64,000 bases of DNA from Listeria swaminathanii (lineage in GTDB: Bacteria > Bacillota > Bacilli > Lactobacillales > Listeriaceae), in the NCBI RefSeq assembly GCF_014229645.1, contig NZ_JAATOD010000001.1, positions 1 to 64,000 of the forward strand, in the 5' to 3' direction. The position numbers were made by a program, and so were the translations under genes. Of the stretch, positions 57,475 to 64,000 are shown piece after piece (the first letter of the stretch is position 1; every line of letters begins with the position of its first letter). The notes under the pieces were generated by a model. That model ran no database searches. It worked only from the letters and a program-made list of their open reading frames with translations, and had not been told where the DNA came from.

Positions 57475-58018
57475 TCCAAAACCGTGTGAATGGAAGTCGA
57501 ATGAATTATCCAGAGGGTATATCGCCGACTATAAAGCATTCAATTTTGTCGACGGGGAGGGCGTCCGGTGCAGTTTATATGTATCCGGATGTCCTTTCCA
57601 CTGCGAAGGCTGCTACAACAAAGCCGCGCAATCATTTAAATACGGCAAACCTTACACAAAAGAACTAGAAGACGATATCCTAAAAGACATCGGCCATGAA
57701 AGCGTCCAAGGCCTAACGTTACTTGGCGGAGAACCATTTTTAAACACCGCCACATGCCTATCCGTCGTAAAACGAATCCGCGCGACATACGGCGAAACAA
57801 AAGACATCTGGTCATGGACAGGCTACACTTGGGACGAAATGATGCAAGAAACCGCCGATAAACTCGAACTTCTATCCTTAATAGATGTCCTAGTAGACGG
57901 CCGCTTCGAACAAAAACTTTTCGACCCAAACCTAGCATTCCGCGGTTCCAGCAACCAACGAATTATTGACGTGCAGAAATCACTCGCTGCTGGTGAAGTG
58001 GTTTTGTATGAATTGTGA
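57467..58018 (+). CDS. nrdG: NrdG, anaerobic ribonucleotide reductase activase (radical SAM)
   Basis: NrdG forms the glycyl radical on NrdD using SAM and a 4Fe-4S cluster. The 183-aa protein has the radical-SAM motif CPFHCEGC (~42-49), preceded by VDGEGVRCSLYVSG, and the GGEPF motif (~84-88). The start lies inside the end of nrdD, so the two are coupled. A strong terminator follows. Confidence 0.96.
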   Translation: MNNPKPCEWKSNELSRGYIADYKAFNFVDGEGVRCSLYVSGCPFHCEGCYNKAAQSFKYGKPYTKELEDDILKDIGHESVQGLTLLGGEPFLNTATCLSVVKRIRATYGETKDIWSWTGYTWDEMMQETADKLELLSLIDVLVDGRFEQKLFDPNLAFRGSSNQRIIDVQKSLAAGEVVLYEL

Positions 58019-58021
58019 AGT

Positions 58022-58050
58022 GAGCCCTCTGTGATGGAGGGCTTTTTTTT
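58022..58050 (+). terminator. Terminator of nrdDG
   Basis: AGCCCTC / GGAGGGCT stem with a six-base loop and T8. Confidence 0.93.
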
Positions 58051-58644
58051 AGAAATGCACACGGAAATATTAAGTTAATCAAAAAGTAAAGTTGATAAAT
58101 GCATTAAAAAAGATGATAGAACAAGAAGAGAAAACACATTTTTTGTTTTCTCTTTTTTCTTTGACCTAGTCGAAGTGTATTTATCACATATTATTTAAGA
58201 TGGGCAGATCAATGTTATTGAAAGCTGAAAAAGAGAATTCTACTACATAAATGTATAAATGTTTTTTTATACATTTATGTGATTTGATATGCGTGTATTT
58301 AGTGTTTTTAAGTACTATTTTTATACAATTAATTGCCGTTTTATGAACTTTTTGTGTCTTTTAGGAATACGTATGTATAAATGATGCATGTAAGTATAGA
58401 TTCTTTGTTTTTTCGAATGCTTTTCTTATAACAACTTCAAATCGAATTGAAAATGAGGCTGATTTAATCTGAAATTAGTCATTCACGACAAGAATCAGAC
58501 ATTTCATTACATTTTTGGTTATACATTGATCCTTTGTGATAGCATGAACTTATAGAAACCAAAATATTAATGGTGTATTTAAGAAATAAAATTTTAGTTT
58601 TTTAAATAGTCTATTAAGCAGTTTATTAATTGAAAGGAGAAAAG
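58051..58644 (+). promoter_or_regulatory. Long AT-rich intergenic region before the bacteriocin-like cassette
   Basis: No gene is seen in these ~590 bases. They hold a second hairpin with T tract (GAAGAGAAAAC / GTTTTCTCTTT, 58125-58155), a perfect 13-bp inverted repeat ACATAAATGTATA / TATACATTTATGT (58245-58257 and 58268-58280), and a further direct copy of ATGTATAAATG at 58373-58383. A weak promoter candidate is TTGATC (58526-58531) with CTTATA (58549-58554), spacing 17. The repeats may be regulator sites for the downstream operon. Confidence 0.55.
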
Positions 58645-59691
58645 ATGAAACTAATAAAAAAAAATAAATTCTTAATTTTCGTACTTATCTTAATTTATAT
58701 ATTTTCTGTGCAATTTATTAGTTTGAATGATCGTATGTACTTTGTGTCAAAGCAAAGAGATGCACTACATAAACAGGAAGCTATATCAGTAGATTATCTA
58801 ACAAATAAACAATTAGAATTAAAAGAAAATATAAGATTAAAACAAGAAATGTTTCAAAAAGTTAGAGGGATTTATGAAACAGTTATGCTTACAGAAGAAG
58901 TAGATGTTGAAAATATCCCAAGAGAAATAATTTTTGTACCTAAACAAGATTTAAAAGAGCTACAATTTCCTGTTTTCAATAAGAGTCCTGGAAAGGGGGC
59001 TTGGGTAGGGAAAAATATTATTAAAGAGTTGACAAATAAAAATAGTATTGAAGTAAATGGTGAAAAAATCAAAATAATAGGAATTTTAGGTGAAAAGGGA
59101 ATCACCAACGGAACGTTTGATGCGAGTATTGTACTACCTTATGAAGATTATGCATATTTAGGAGACAGCGCGATGTCTGGGACAATTTCTGTGTTTGATT
59201 CACTAGCAACAATTCCTGATTTGCAAAAAGAAATAACTTCTTTCTTTTCAGAAAACATAGAAAGTGCAGATATTAATGATGTTTTAAGAATGAAAACCAG
59301 CGATATTGAAAAGATAGAGACAGAAATGCTTTCTTTTCTGGGAACGATGTTTTTGTTATTAGGTATTTCCCTTATTCTACTTACATTCTTTTGGCTGGAG
59401 GAACATCGTTATGAATATGCTATTCGTAAATTAGTAGGTGCTACCAATATGACACTACTTAAAGAAAATATGATGGACATGCTTAGATTAGTAAGCTTAA
59501 CTATAGGGATAGCTACAATACTACATCTTATTAGTGTATACATGGATTTTCCTTTTCTTAATCAAATACGTTTTATTTTTTATATTTTAATAATTAGTTT
59601 ATTTTGCCTATTTACTTGCTTAGTTGCAATTACAACACTTTACTATTTTAGAAAAGTAGCAGCAATCGATATTATGAAAGAAGGGGGCTGA
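58645..59691 (+). CDS. FtsX-like ABC permease of a lactococcin-972-type locus (first permease)
   Basis: From the ATG at 58645 (MKLIKKNKFLIF), with GAAAGGAG upstream, it is 348 aa. One N-terminal membrane segment (~8-27), an extracellular domain (~28-225) with a MacB-core pattern, and three C-terminal segments (~228-252, 281-300, 309-335) give FtsX topology. WLEEHRYEYAIRKLVGAT (~250-267) is the cytoplasmic loop of FtsX-domain proteins. It matches the 'bacteriocin-associated integral membrane protein' type. It is first in an operon with a second permease, an ATPase and a small secreted protein. Low GC suggests acquisition. Confidence 0.85.
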   Translation: MKLIKKNKFLIFVLILIYIFSVQFISLNDRMYFVSKQRDALHKQEAISVDYLTNKQLELKENIRLKQEMFQKVRGIYETVMLTEEVDVENIPREIIFVPKQDLKELQFPVFNKSPGKGAWVGKNIIKELTNKNSIEVNGEKIKIIGILGEKGITNGTFDASIVLPYEDYAYLGDSAMSGTISVFDSLATIPDLQKEITSFFSENIESADINDVLRMKTSDIEKIETEMLSFLGTMFLLLGISLILLTFFWLEEHRYEYAIRKLVGATNMTLLKENMMDMLRLVSLTIGIATILHLISVYMDFPFLNQIRFIFYILIISLFCLFTCLVAITTLYYFRKVAAIDIMKEGG

Positions 59692-60839
59692 ATTCAATAT
59701 ACTTATTTCTTAAAGTAACAAAACATCCATGGATAAGTTTATTTTTAGTTCTTATGTGCATGCTTACAAGTATAGAAGCGTATAAATTTTTTTTCATTGA
59801 AGAGAAACTAAGTAATTTACAAATCAAGCAAACTAGCAATTTGCAGAATATCTGGGAATACAATATTAGTCAGATTGAAACGAAAGAAGAGCAAGATTCG
59901 CAAGAAACTATGCTGAAGTTTGAAAAGTTTTTAATTGAAAATAAAATTGGATATGTGAAACAACGAAATGGATATTCTACTGATAAAAATTTTCAACGAT
60001 TAAATATCATACAAAATTATTCTTTATTGAACGAGTTTACTCTTAAAAAAGGGCGTGTATTTACAAAAGATGATTTTTATAGAGAGGTTAATTTAGCAAC
60101 ATTAGTTCCTAATGAGTATCAACAATTGTATGAGCTAGGAGATATCATTGATATTACTTTGGATGATTTAAATGGAAACCAGCAACAAAAAACTATTCAA
60201 ATTGTGGGATTTATTGATGCCAATAAAGCTTTCCCTTTAATGAATACACAAAGATTTAACTTGTCTAATATTTTTGTTGCAGATGCGAAGGCCTTTTCTA
60301 AGCTAGAAGAAACAAAATGGACTATGCAAATAAGACCAGATGATTTGAAAAAGTTTAAACCCTTTGAAAATCAGTTAATTAAGAGTTCTTATGTTACTAC
60401 AAAAGAAAACAAGTTGCGTTCTATAAATTTATTTAATCAAAATATTAATCAACAAATTCTTTTTTTCGGAATGAAAATACTGGTATTTGTGGTATTTATC
60501 TATTGTGTTTTTATAAATTATGCAATACGTAGTTTTCAGCTCAGTCGTAAAGAAAATGGAATTTATTTACTTTGTGGAGCTAGCCGTAATGAAGTAATGA
60601 ATATGCTTATTATGGAGATTAACATTTATAGTGTAGTAGGTATATGCCTAGCATTCATTTATTTGGGAATTTGGCAACAACCTTTTCAGTATGGAATAAG
60701 TGAGGAAAAAATTATATTAAGTTGGAATGGTATTTGGAAGTTACTTTCTATGTTTTTCATTCTTCAATTAGGAATTTATGTGTTTGTTAGATTAAAGTAT
60801 CGTCGTATTCCTGAAATAAATTATATTTTAAAGAGGTGA
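59688..60839 (+). CDS. Second FtsX-like permease, bacteriocin-associated integral membrane protein; probable CTG start
   Basis: The first ATG, at 59754, falls inside the N-terminal membrane helix and has no ribosome-binding site. In frame upstream, a CTG at 59688 overlaps the previous stop as CTGA and gives MNSIYLFLKVTKHPWISLF, a normal permease N-terminus. No ATG, GTG or TTG is available in that stretch; ATA at 59697 is the alternative, nine bases after GAAGGGGG. The protein would be 383 aa with membrane segments ~13-30, 257-280, 310-328 and 350-370 and a large extracellular domain. It pairs with the first permease, by overlap. Confidence 0.75.
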   Translation: MNSIYLFLKVTKHPWISLFLVLMCMLTSIEAYKFFFIEEKLSNLQIKQTSNLQNIWEYNISQIETKEEQDSQETMLKFEKFLIENKIGYVKQRNGYSTDKNFQRLNIIQNYSLLNEFTLKKGRVFTKDDFYREVNLATLVPNEYQQLYELGDIIDITLDDLNGNQQQKTIQIVGFIDANKAFPLMNTQRFNLSNIFVADAKAFSKLEETKWTMQIRPDDLKKFKPFENQLIKSSYVTTKENKLRSINLFNQNINQQILFFGMKILVFVVFIYCVFINYAIRSFQLSRKENGIYLLCGASRNEVMNMLIMEINIYSVVGICLAFIYLGIWQQPFQYGISEEKIILSWNGIWKLLSMFFILQLGIYVFVRLKYRRIPEINYILKR

Positions 60840-60843
60840 TTAA

Positions 60844-61515
60844 ATGAGTTTAATCAATTGTAAAAACTTACAAAAAAGCTTTCTTGATGGGAAAAAAAAT
60901 ATTCAGGTATTGAAGCAAGTCAATCTAGAGTTACAAGAGGGGGAATTTGTATCAATTGTAGGGGCTAGCGGTTCTGGAAAGTCAACTTTACTTCATATAC
61001 TTGGACTGTTAGATACATTTGATACAGGATCCTACCAATTCCAAGAGCAGGAAATGGACGAGTTAACAGATAGAAAAAGAGCTCTTTTTCGTAACCAAAA
61101 CATTGGTTTTATTTTGCAAAATATTGGATTAATTCTTGACTATACAGTCAAAGAGAATTTACAGCTTCCACTTAAATATGCAAGGGAAAAAAATAAAGAC
61201 TCAGAAAAAATAATATATTGGCTTGAGCAATTTGGCTTAAGTTCAAAGCTAGAAGAAGAGTGTGTTTTTTTAAGCGGAGGAGAACAACAAAGAGTAGCAA
61301 TCGCAAGAGCTTTAATGAATAACCCTACGCTTATACTTGCAGATGAACCGACAGGCTCACTTGACCATGATAACAGCATTATTGTAATGGAAACGTTTAA
61401 AAAATTAAATCAAGAAGGACACACTATTTTAATGGTAACTCATGATCTTGAATTAGCTAATCAATATTCTGAAAGAATAGTACATCTAAAAGATGGGGAG
61501 ATTATTTCTGTTTAA
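60844..61515 (+). CDS. ABC transporter ATPase (LolD/MacB-like, bacteriocin-export type)
   Basis: A 223-aa ATPase: Walker A GASGSGKST (~40-48), Q-loop QNIGLILDYTVKEN (~88-101), signature LSGGEQQRVAIARAL (~142-156), Walker B LILADEPTGSLD (~161-172) and H-loop VTHD (~199-202). The sequence groups with the MacB/LolD subfamily that drives FtsX-type permeases. In lactococcin-972-like loci this ATPase is linked with bacteriocin export or immunity. Four bases separate it from the second permease; AAAGAGGTG overlaps the preceding stop. Confidence 0.92.
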   Translation: MSLINCKNLQKSFLDGKKNIQVLKQVNLELQEGEFVSIVGASGSGKSTLLHILGLLDTFDTGSYQFQEQEMDELTDRKRALFRNQNIGFILQNIGLILDYTVKENLQLPLKYAREKNKDSEKIIYWLEQFGLSSKLEEECVFLSGGEQQRVAIARALMNNPTLILADEPTGSLDHDNSIIVMETFKKLNQEGHTILMVTHDLELANQYSERIVHLKDGEIISV

Positions 61516-61564
61516 TTCAGCCTAGTGCTTTGAATTAATAAAAAAAAGAAAAGGAGTGGAACAG

Positions 61565-61984
61565 ATGAAAAGAAGAATGAAAAAAGTTAGCATAATCATG
61601 TTAGCAGTACTAATGGCCATTGGAGTAGGGGTGCCGATTGTAGCAAATGCAGCATATAATGGTTCCCGTAATTTAGGAGAAGGGATTTATGGTGCTAACA
61701 ACTGGTATAAAAATGGAAATGTTGAAACATTTAGAGGGCAAACTACGGTGCAGTGGAAGGCTGAAAAAGGAAGTGGAATAAATCAGCCATGGACAAGAGT
61801 TTATGGGCGTACTGGATCAAACTATCAACGTAATTCAACTGGGTTCAATCAGGCTTGGCATAGTGGTTGGATAGGTATTCAAGTGAATTATTCTTCATAT
61901 CCTAATGGCTATAGAGGTGCTTATTCAGAACATACTCGTAATAACAATGGTTATAGATGGAGAGAGATAGTAGGTCGCTATTAA
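61565..61984 (+). CDS. Small secreted protein, candidate lactococcin-972-like bacteriocin
   Basis: From the ATG at 61565 (AAAAGGAG eight bases upstream) it is 139 aa. It has a clear Sec signal peptide: basic n-region RRMKK, hydrophobic core ~8-25, cleavage ANA|AY after residue 29. The mature ~110 aa has no cysteine and is rich in Gly, Asn, Tyr, Trp, Arg and Ser (motifs GANNWYKNGN, QPWTRVYGRTGSN, QAWHSGWIGIQVNY, NNGYRWREIVGRY), predicted beta-rich. It is last in the operon with the ABC genes and is followed by a strong terminator. The bacteriocin role is inferred from context; direct similarity to lactococcin 972 is weak by eye. Confidence 0.7.
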   Translation: MKRRMKKVSIIMLAVLMAIGVGVPIVANAAYNGSRNLGEGIYGANNWYKNGNVETFRGQTTVQWKAEKGSGINQPWTRVYGRTGSNYQRNSTGFNQAWHSGWIGIQVNYSSYPNGYRGAYSEHTRNNNGYRWREIVGRY

Positions 61985-62009
61985 TTAATAAATAGCCTAA
62001 TACAGGCAT

Positions 62010-62047
62010 AAAAAGCCTATGATGTAATCAAATCATAGGCTTTTTAT
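62010..62047 (+). terminator. Terminator of the bacteriocin-like operon
   Basis: AAAAGCCTATGAT / ATCATAGGCTTTTT, 13-bp perfect stem, eight-base loop. Confidence 0.94.
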
Positions 62048-62340
62048 GTAGAGATTGAAAAGGAAGTTTAAAGTGGTTTAGTTTCAATTAAAACAATACT
62101 TTAATAGTTTATTTATATAAAAATGATAAAATGGAATAGTTGCTTCTACAAGGATATTTGGGATACAATTATGAAGAAGTTATAAGCTATTCAAAGTGTT
62201 AAATTAAAAAAAGAATAGAGGGAATGAAGATAATACGATAATTCATAAAAAATGAAAACGATGCTGAAGTTATGATAAAAAAAGTTTATAATTGAACCCA
62301 ACAAACACCTCAAAACCACCACGAAAGCCACAGAACGGAA
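62048..62340 (+). other. AT-rich intergenic stretch
   Basis: About 290 bases with no gene, repeat or clear promoter that I can support. The only notable part is the GC-richer CAAAACCACCACGAAAGCCACAG segment just before the next gene, split here only as a description. Confidence 0.5.
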
Positions 62341-63123
62341 GTGTTAACTATTAACGGAAATTTTACTACAGATGAAAAAAATCAGCGGACATTTTTATTC
62401 CCGATGAAAGGGCTTAAGGGGCTTGTATTTGGAATGATTGTTGTGGCGATAATTTTCACGCTATTAACTTATTTAGTCCCCAACCCAGATAAGATAATAA
62501 TTCCAGAATCAGTCGAGTTGATTAATAATATAAGAATCGTTGCATTCCTTGCTATTTGCGTATGGATGTTACTAAGAATCGAGTACATCTTCCGCGCGAA
62601 AAAACCTTGGAAATATGGATTAGAGTATAGTATTTATTTTCATTTGATACCATGTCTAATAGCCGTTTCATCGATATTTTTTGTGTGGATCGCCTCTATT
62701 ACTTTACTTGATAGTAATTATTTATTTTTATGTTTTTCGATAGCTACGAGTATTATGGTGGTATTATCATGCACTTTTTATTTTGTGTTTAAGAAGGATA
62801 AAATGGATACAAAAGGTTTTTTCATCATTCCTACAGTTGGCATCATACTGAACATATATGCAGGAATTGTTGTGGGCGTGATGTTAAGTGATTTGTGGGG
62901 CGGCGTAATGCATGAAGGCTTGCGTGGCGGAGCGCTAGTCGGTGTGTTTGTCGCGTGTCTTGTGTCACCTAATATATTTTTAGGCGCATTACCTGTTGTT
63001 ATTTGTAATGTATACGCATGGATTACGGGGAAAGATATCAACCTTGATGAACGATATAAAAATGCAGATGGTATTGATCTAAATAAAAACTATCCGCCTA
63101 ATTTCGGTTTGAAAAAGAAATAA
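62341..63123 (+). CDS. Six-TM membrane protein of unknown function
   Basis: 260 aa from the GTG at 62341, which has a poor ribosome-binding site; ATG 62404 is an alternative. Predicted membrane segments are ~28-50, 60-78, 96-118, 122-143, 153-178 and 190-222. No catalytic motif recognised. It lies next to the bacteriocin-like operon, in the same direction but after a strong terminator, so a separate immunity or transport role is possible but not shown. Base composition is less AT-rich than the cassette. Confidence 0.7.
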   Translation: MLTINGNFTTDEKNQRTFLFPMKGLKGLVFGMIVVAIIFTLLTYLVPNPDKIIIPESVELINNIRIVAFLAICVWMLLRIEYIFRAKKPWKYGLEYSIYFHLIPCLIAVSSIFFVWIASITLLDSNYLFLCFSIATSIMVVLSCTFYFVFKKDKMDTKGFFIIPTVGIILNIYAGIVVGVMLSDLWGGVMHEGLRGGALVGVFVACLVSPNIFLGALPVVICNVYAWITGKDINLDERYKNADGIDLNKNYPPNFGLKKK

Positions 63124-63126
63124 AAA

Positions 63127-63170
63127 AATATAGTGCGCTCCAAAAGTTGGATTTTGGGGCGCACTATATT
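63127..63170. terminator. Bidirectional terminator
   Basis: TATAGTGCGCTCCAAAA / TTTTGGGGCGCACTATA (17 bp, one G-U) between the convergent membrane-protein and 80-aa genes. Confidence 0.93.
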
Positions 63171-63198
63171 TATGAGTAGCGAATGTTAATAAACACTG

Positions 63199-63441
63199 TC
63201 ACGAATGCCTAGACAATTCATCCTCTTGAAGTTCAGTCAAGCAGTAATCTTGCATTTCTTTTGACTTAGAATTAACTTTGATTTGTTCTTCAGCTATTAC
63301 TTTGTCAATGAAGTCGCGGGCTTCTAATAGCGTGCAGCCTGACATATTCATTAGTTCTTTCATAAAAGGTAAATAGTGTTTTTTGGCAAATTCCGCTCTA
63401 TATTTTTCTACATTAACTTCAATATCTCCTAGCCTATACAA
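63199..63441 (-). CDS. Small protein (80 aa), unknown
   Basis: TTG start at 63441 with GAGGAG eight bases upstream on the minus strand. The sequence FMKELMNMSGCTLLEARDFIDKVIAEEQ (~25-52, shown only in part as CTLLEARDFIDKV) has a helix-turn-helix look reminiscent of the ribosomal L7/L12 C-terminal domain ([12 protein letters not shown]), seen in several small proteins of unknown role. No membrane segment. The gene lies between convergent and divergent neighbours and is preceded by the PrfA-like gene on the same strand, separated by ~160 bases. Confidence 0.7.
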   Translation of the reverse strand: MYRLGDIEVNVEKYRAEFAKKHYLPFMKELMNMSGCTLLEARDFIDKVIAEEQIKVNSKSKEMQDYCLTELQEDELSRHS

Positions 63442-63604
63442 TGTTTTTACTCCTCTTTAAATATAAAATAAAAACTAAAAAGTTTATTCCTACAATACCG
63501 TAGGCCTATGTGCAAATTATCTAAAAGACCACCTAGTTTAAGCTACGCTATCTTTCTTAGTATATGTTTTCTTTAGGCGCGGGTGGCTTTTTTTAATCAT
63601 CAAA

Positions 63605-64000
63605 TTATCTATTTTTCACATAATCGTGCAATTCCTTGCTCCTAATAACCCATTCTTTATCGTTTTTCCAAATCTTGCCTTGGTCTTTCAAAAGGGTCAA
63701 TTGCTTGTAAAAACTACTTTTTGAAAGGTTGCTGTAGGCGGCGATTGTGCTTGTGCGCATTTCTTTTGGGAGGATAACACTATCTTTTTCGTAGGTCGTT
63801 CCGTGTAATTTGGCGATATTAGAAAAGGAAAGTTCTAATTTGTCGGATGAACCAGTCTCTGCGAAAAGACTTTTGAAAAAAGCGTGTCGAGCCAAGTCGC
63901 GCATAATGAAAAACTGAAAACCAAAATTCTCTGGGAACATCGAAAGAAAATATTCTAGATCTTTAAACGAATATTTGTAGATTGTACACGGAGAGATGGT
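63605..64000 (-). CDS. PrfA-like Crp/Fnr regulator, C-terminal part (runs off the window)
   Basis: Minus-strand reading continues open to the last base, so the apparent start at 63940 is internal. The visible 131 residues include CTIYKYSFKDLEYFLSMFPENFGFQFFIMRDLARHAFFKSLF, close to CEVIIYKKKDIEYSLSLFPENFG in the regulator at 51195-51857, and the C-terminal HTH region TSTIAAYSNLSKSSFYKQLTLL. It is thus a paralogue with its barrel domain outside the window. It lies beside the bacteriocin-like cassette. Confidence 0.85.
   Translation of the reverse strand, partial: TISPCTIYKYSFKDLEYFLSMFPENFGFQFFIMRDLARHAFFKSLFAETGSSDKLELSFSNIAKLHGTTYEKDSVILPKEMRTSTIAAYSNLSKSSFYKQLTLLKDQGKIWKNDKEWVIRSKELHDYVKNR

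Noticed and set aside
59754..59756. ATG as start of the second permease
   Set aside because: No ribosome-binding site and it would remove the first half of the N-terminal membrane helix while the frame is open and protein-like upstream.
63480..63600. Terminator between the PrfA-like gene and the 80-aa gene (ACCACC ... GGGTGGC with T7)
   Set aside because: Only a 5-bp stem with a loop over 40 bases can be drawn; not convincing.

Overview
The window is low-GC Firmicute chromosome. Gene content, order and protein sequences point strongly to Listeria sensu stricto (L. monocytogenes or a close relative): an rRNA operon end followed by ctsR-mcsA-mcsB-clpC, radA, the pilT/PIN-TRAM gene, ispDF, gltX, cysES, mrnC, rlmB, rae1, sigH, rpmG, secE, nusG, the ribosomal stalk genes and rpoBC, then phospho-beta-glucosidase genes and a cluster of LPXTG internalins. 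The species call is inference from recognised families; no database was searched.

Region 1 (1-32.2 kb) is a conserved housekeeping block on the + strand: the end of an rrn operon, the CtsR heat-shock operon with its own operator, DNA repair, isoprenoid precursor synthesis, two aminoacyl-tRNA synthetases (cysE-cysS behind a Cys T-box), RNA processing enzymes, SigH, SecE/NusG, L11/L1/L10/L7-L12 and RNA polymerase beta and beta'. It contains non-core insertions: a hypothetical gene between nusG and rplK, and between rplL and rpoB a BlaI/M56 regulator pair, a DUF1266 gene, a YehR-like lipoprotein, rsmC, a 38-aa ORF and a solo rtcB RNA ligase. Several leaders are visible: the L10 leader, the rplK leader, a long rpoB leader and a hairpin between the nusG Shine-Dalgarno and its start.

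Region 2 (32.2-49.6 kb) is a surface and carbohydrate region: a HAD phosphatase, a GH1 phospho-beta-glucosidase with a palindromic operator-like site, an orphan MacB/FtsX-like membrane protein, three sortase-anchored internalins (inlG-, inlH/inlC2- and inlE-like) interrupted by dapE, a MarR-glyoxalase pair, a phosphoglycerate-mutase-like phosphatase, a fused Opp-type permease, a secreted LRR protein on the minus strand, and a second GH1 gene followed by an SMI1/KNR4 gene.

Region 3 (49.7-58.0 kb) is mostly minus strand: two Cof-type HAD phosphatases, a GNAT acetyltransferase, a PrfA/Crp-like regulator, an exported ComEC-like metallo-beta-lactamase-fold protein and the MsmX-type sugar ABC ATPase. 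It ends with anaerobic ribonucleotide reductase nrdDG behind candidate tandem NrdR boxes.

Region 4 (58.0-64 kb) is AT-rich accessory DNA. A 626-bp non-coding stretch with inverted and direct repeats precedes two FtsX-like permeases, a matching ABC ATPase and a small secreted, cysteine-free, Trp/Tyr/Asn/Gly-rich protein. The architecture is that of lactococcin-972-type bacteriocin loci, and this is the best candidate for an undescribed system here. The second permease appears to start at a CTG overlapping the previous stop codon. A six-TM protein of unknown function (possible immunity), an 80-aa protein and a second PrfA-like regulator cut by the window edge follow.
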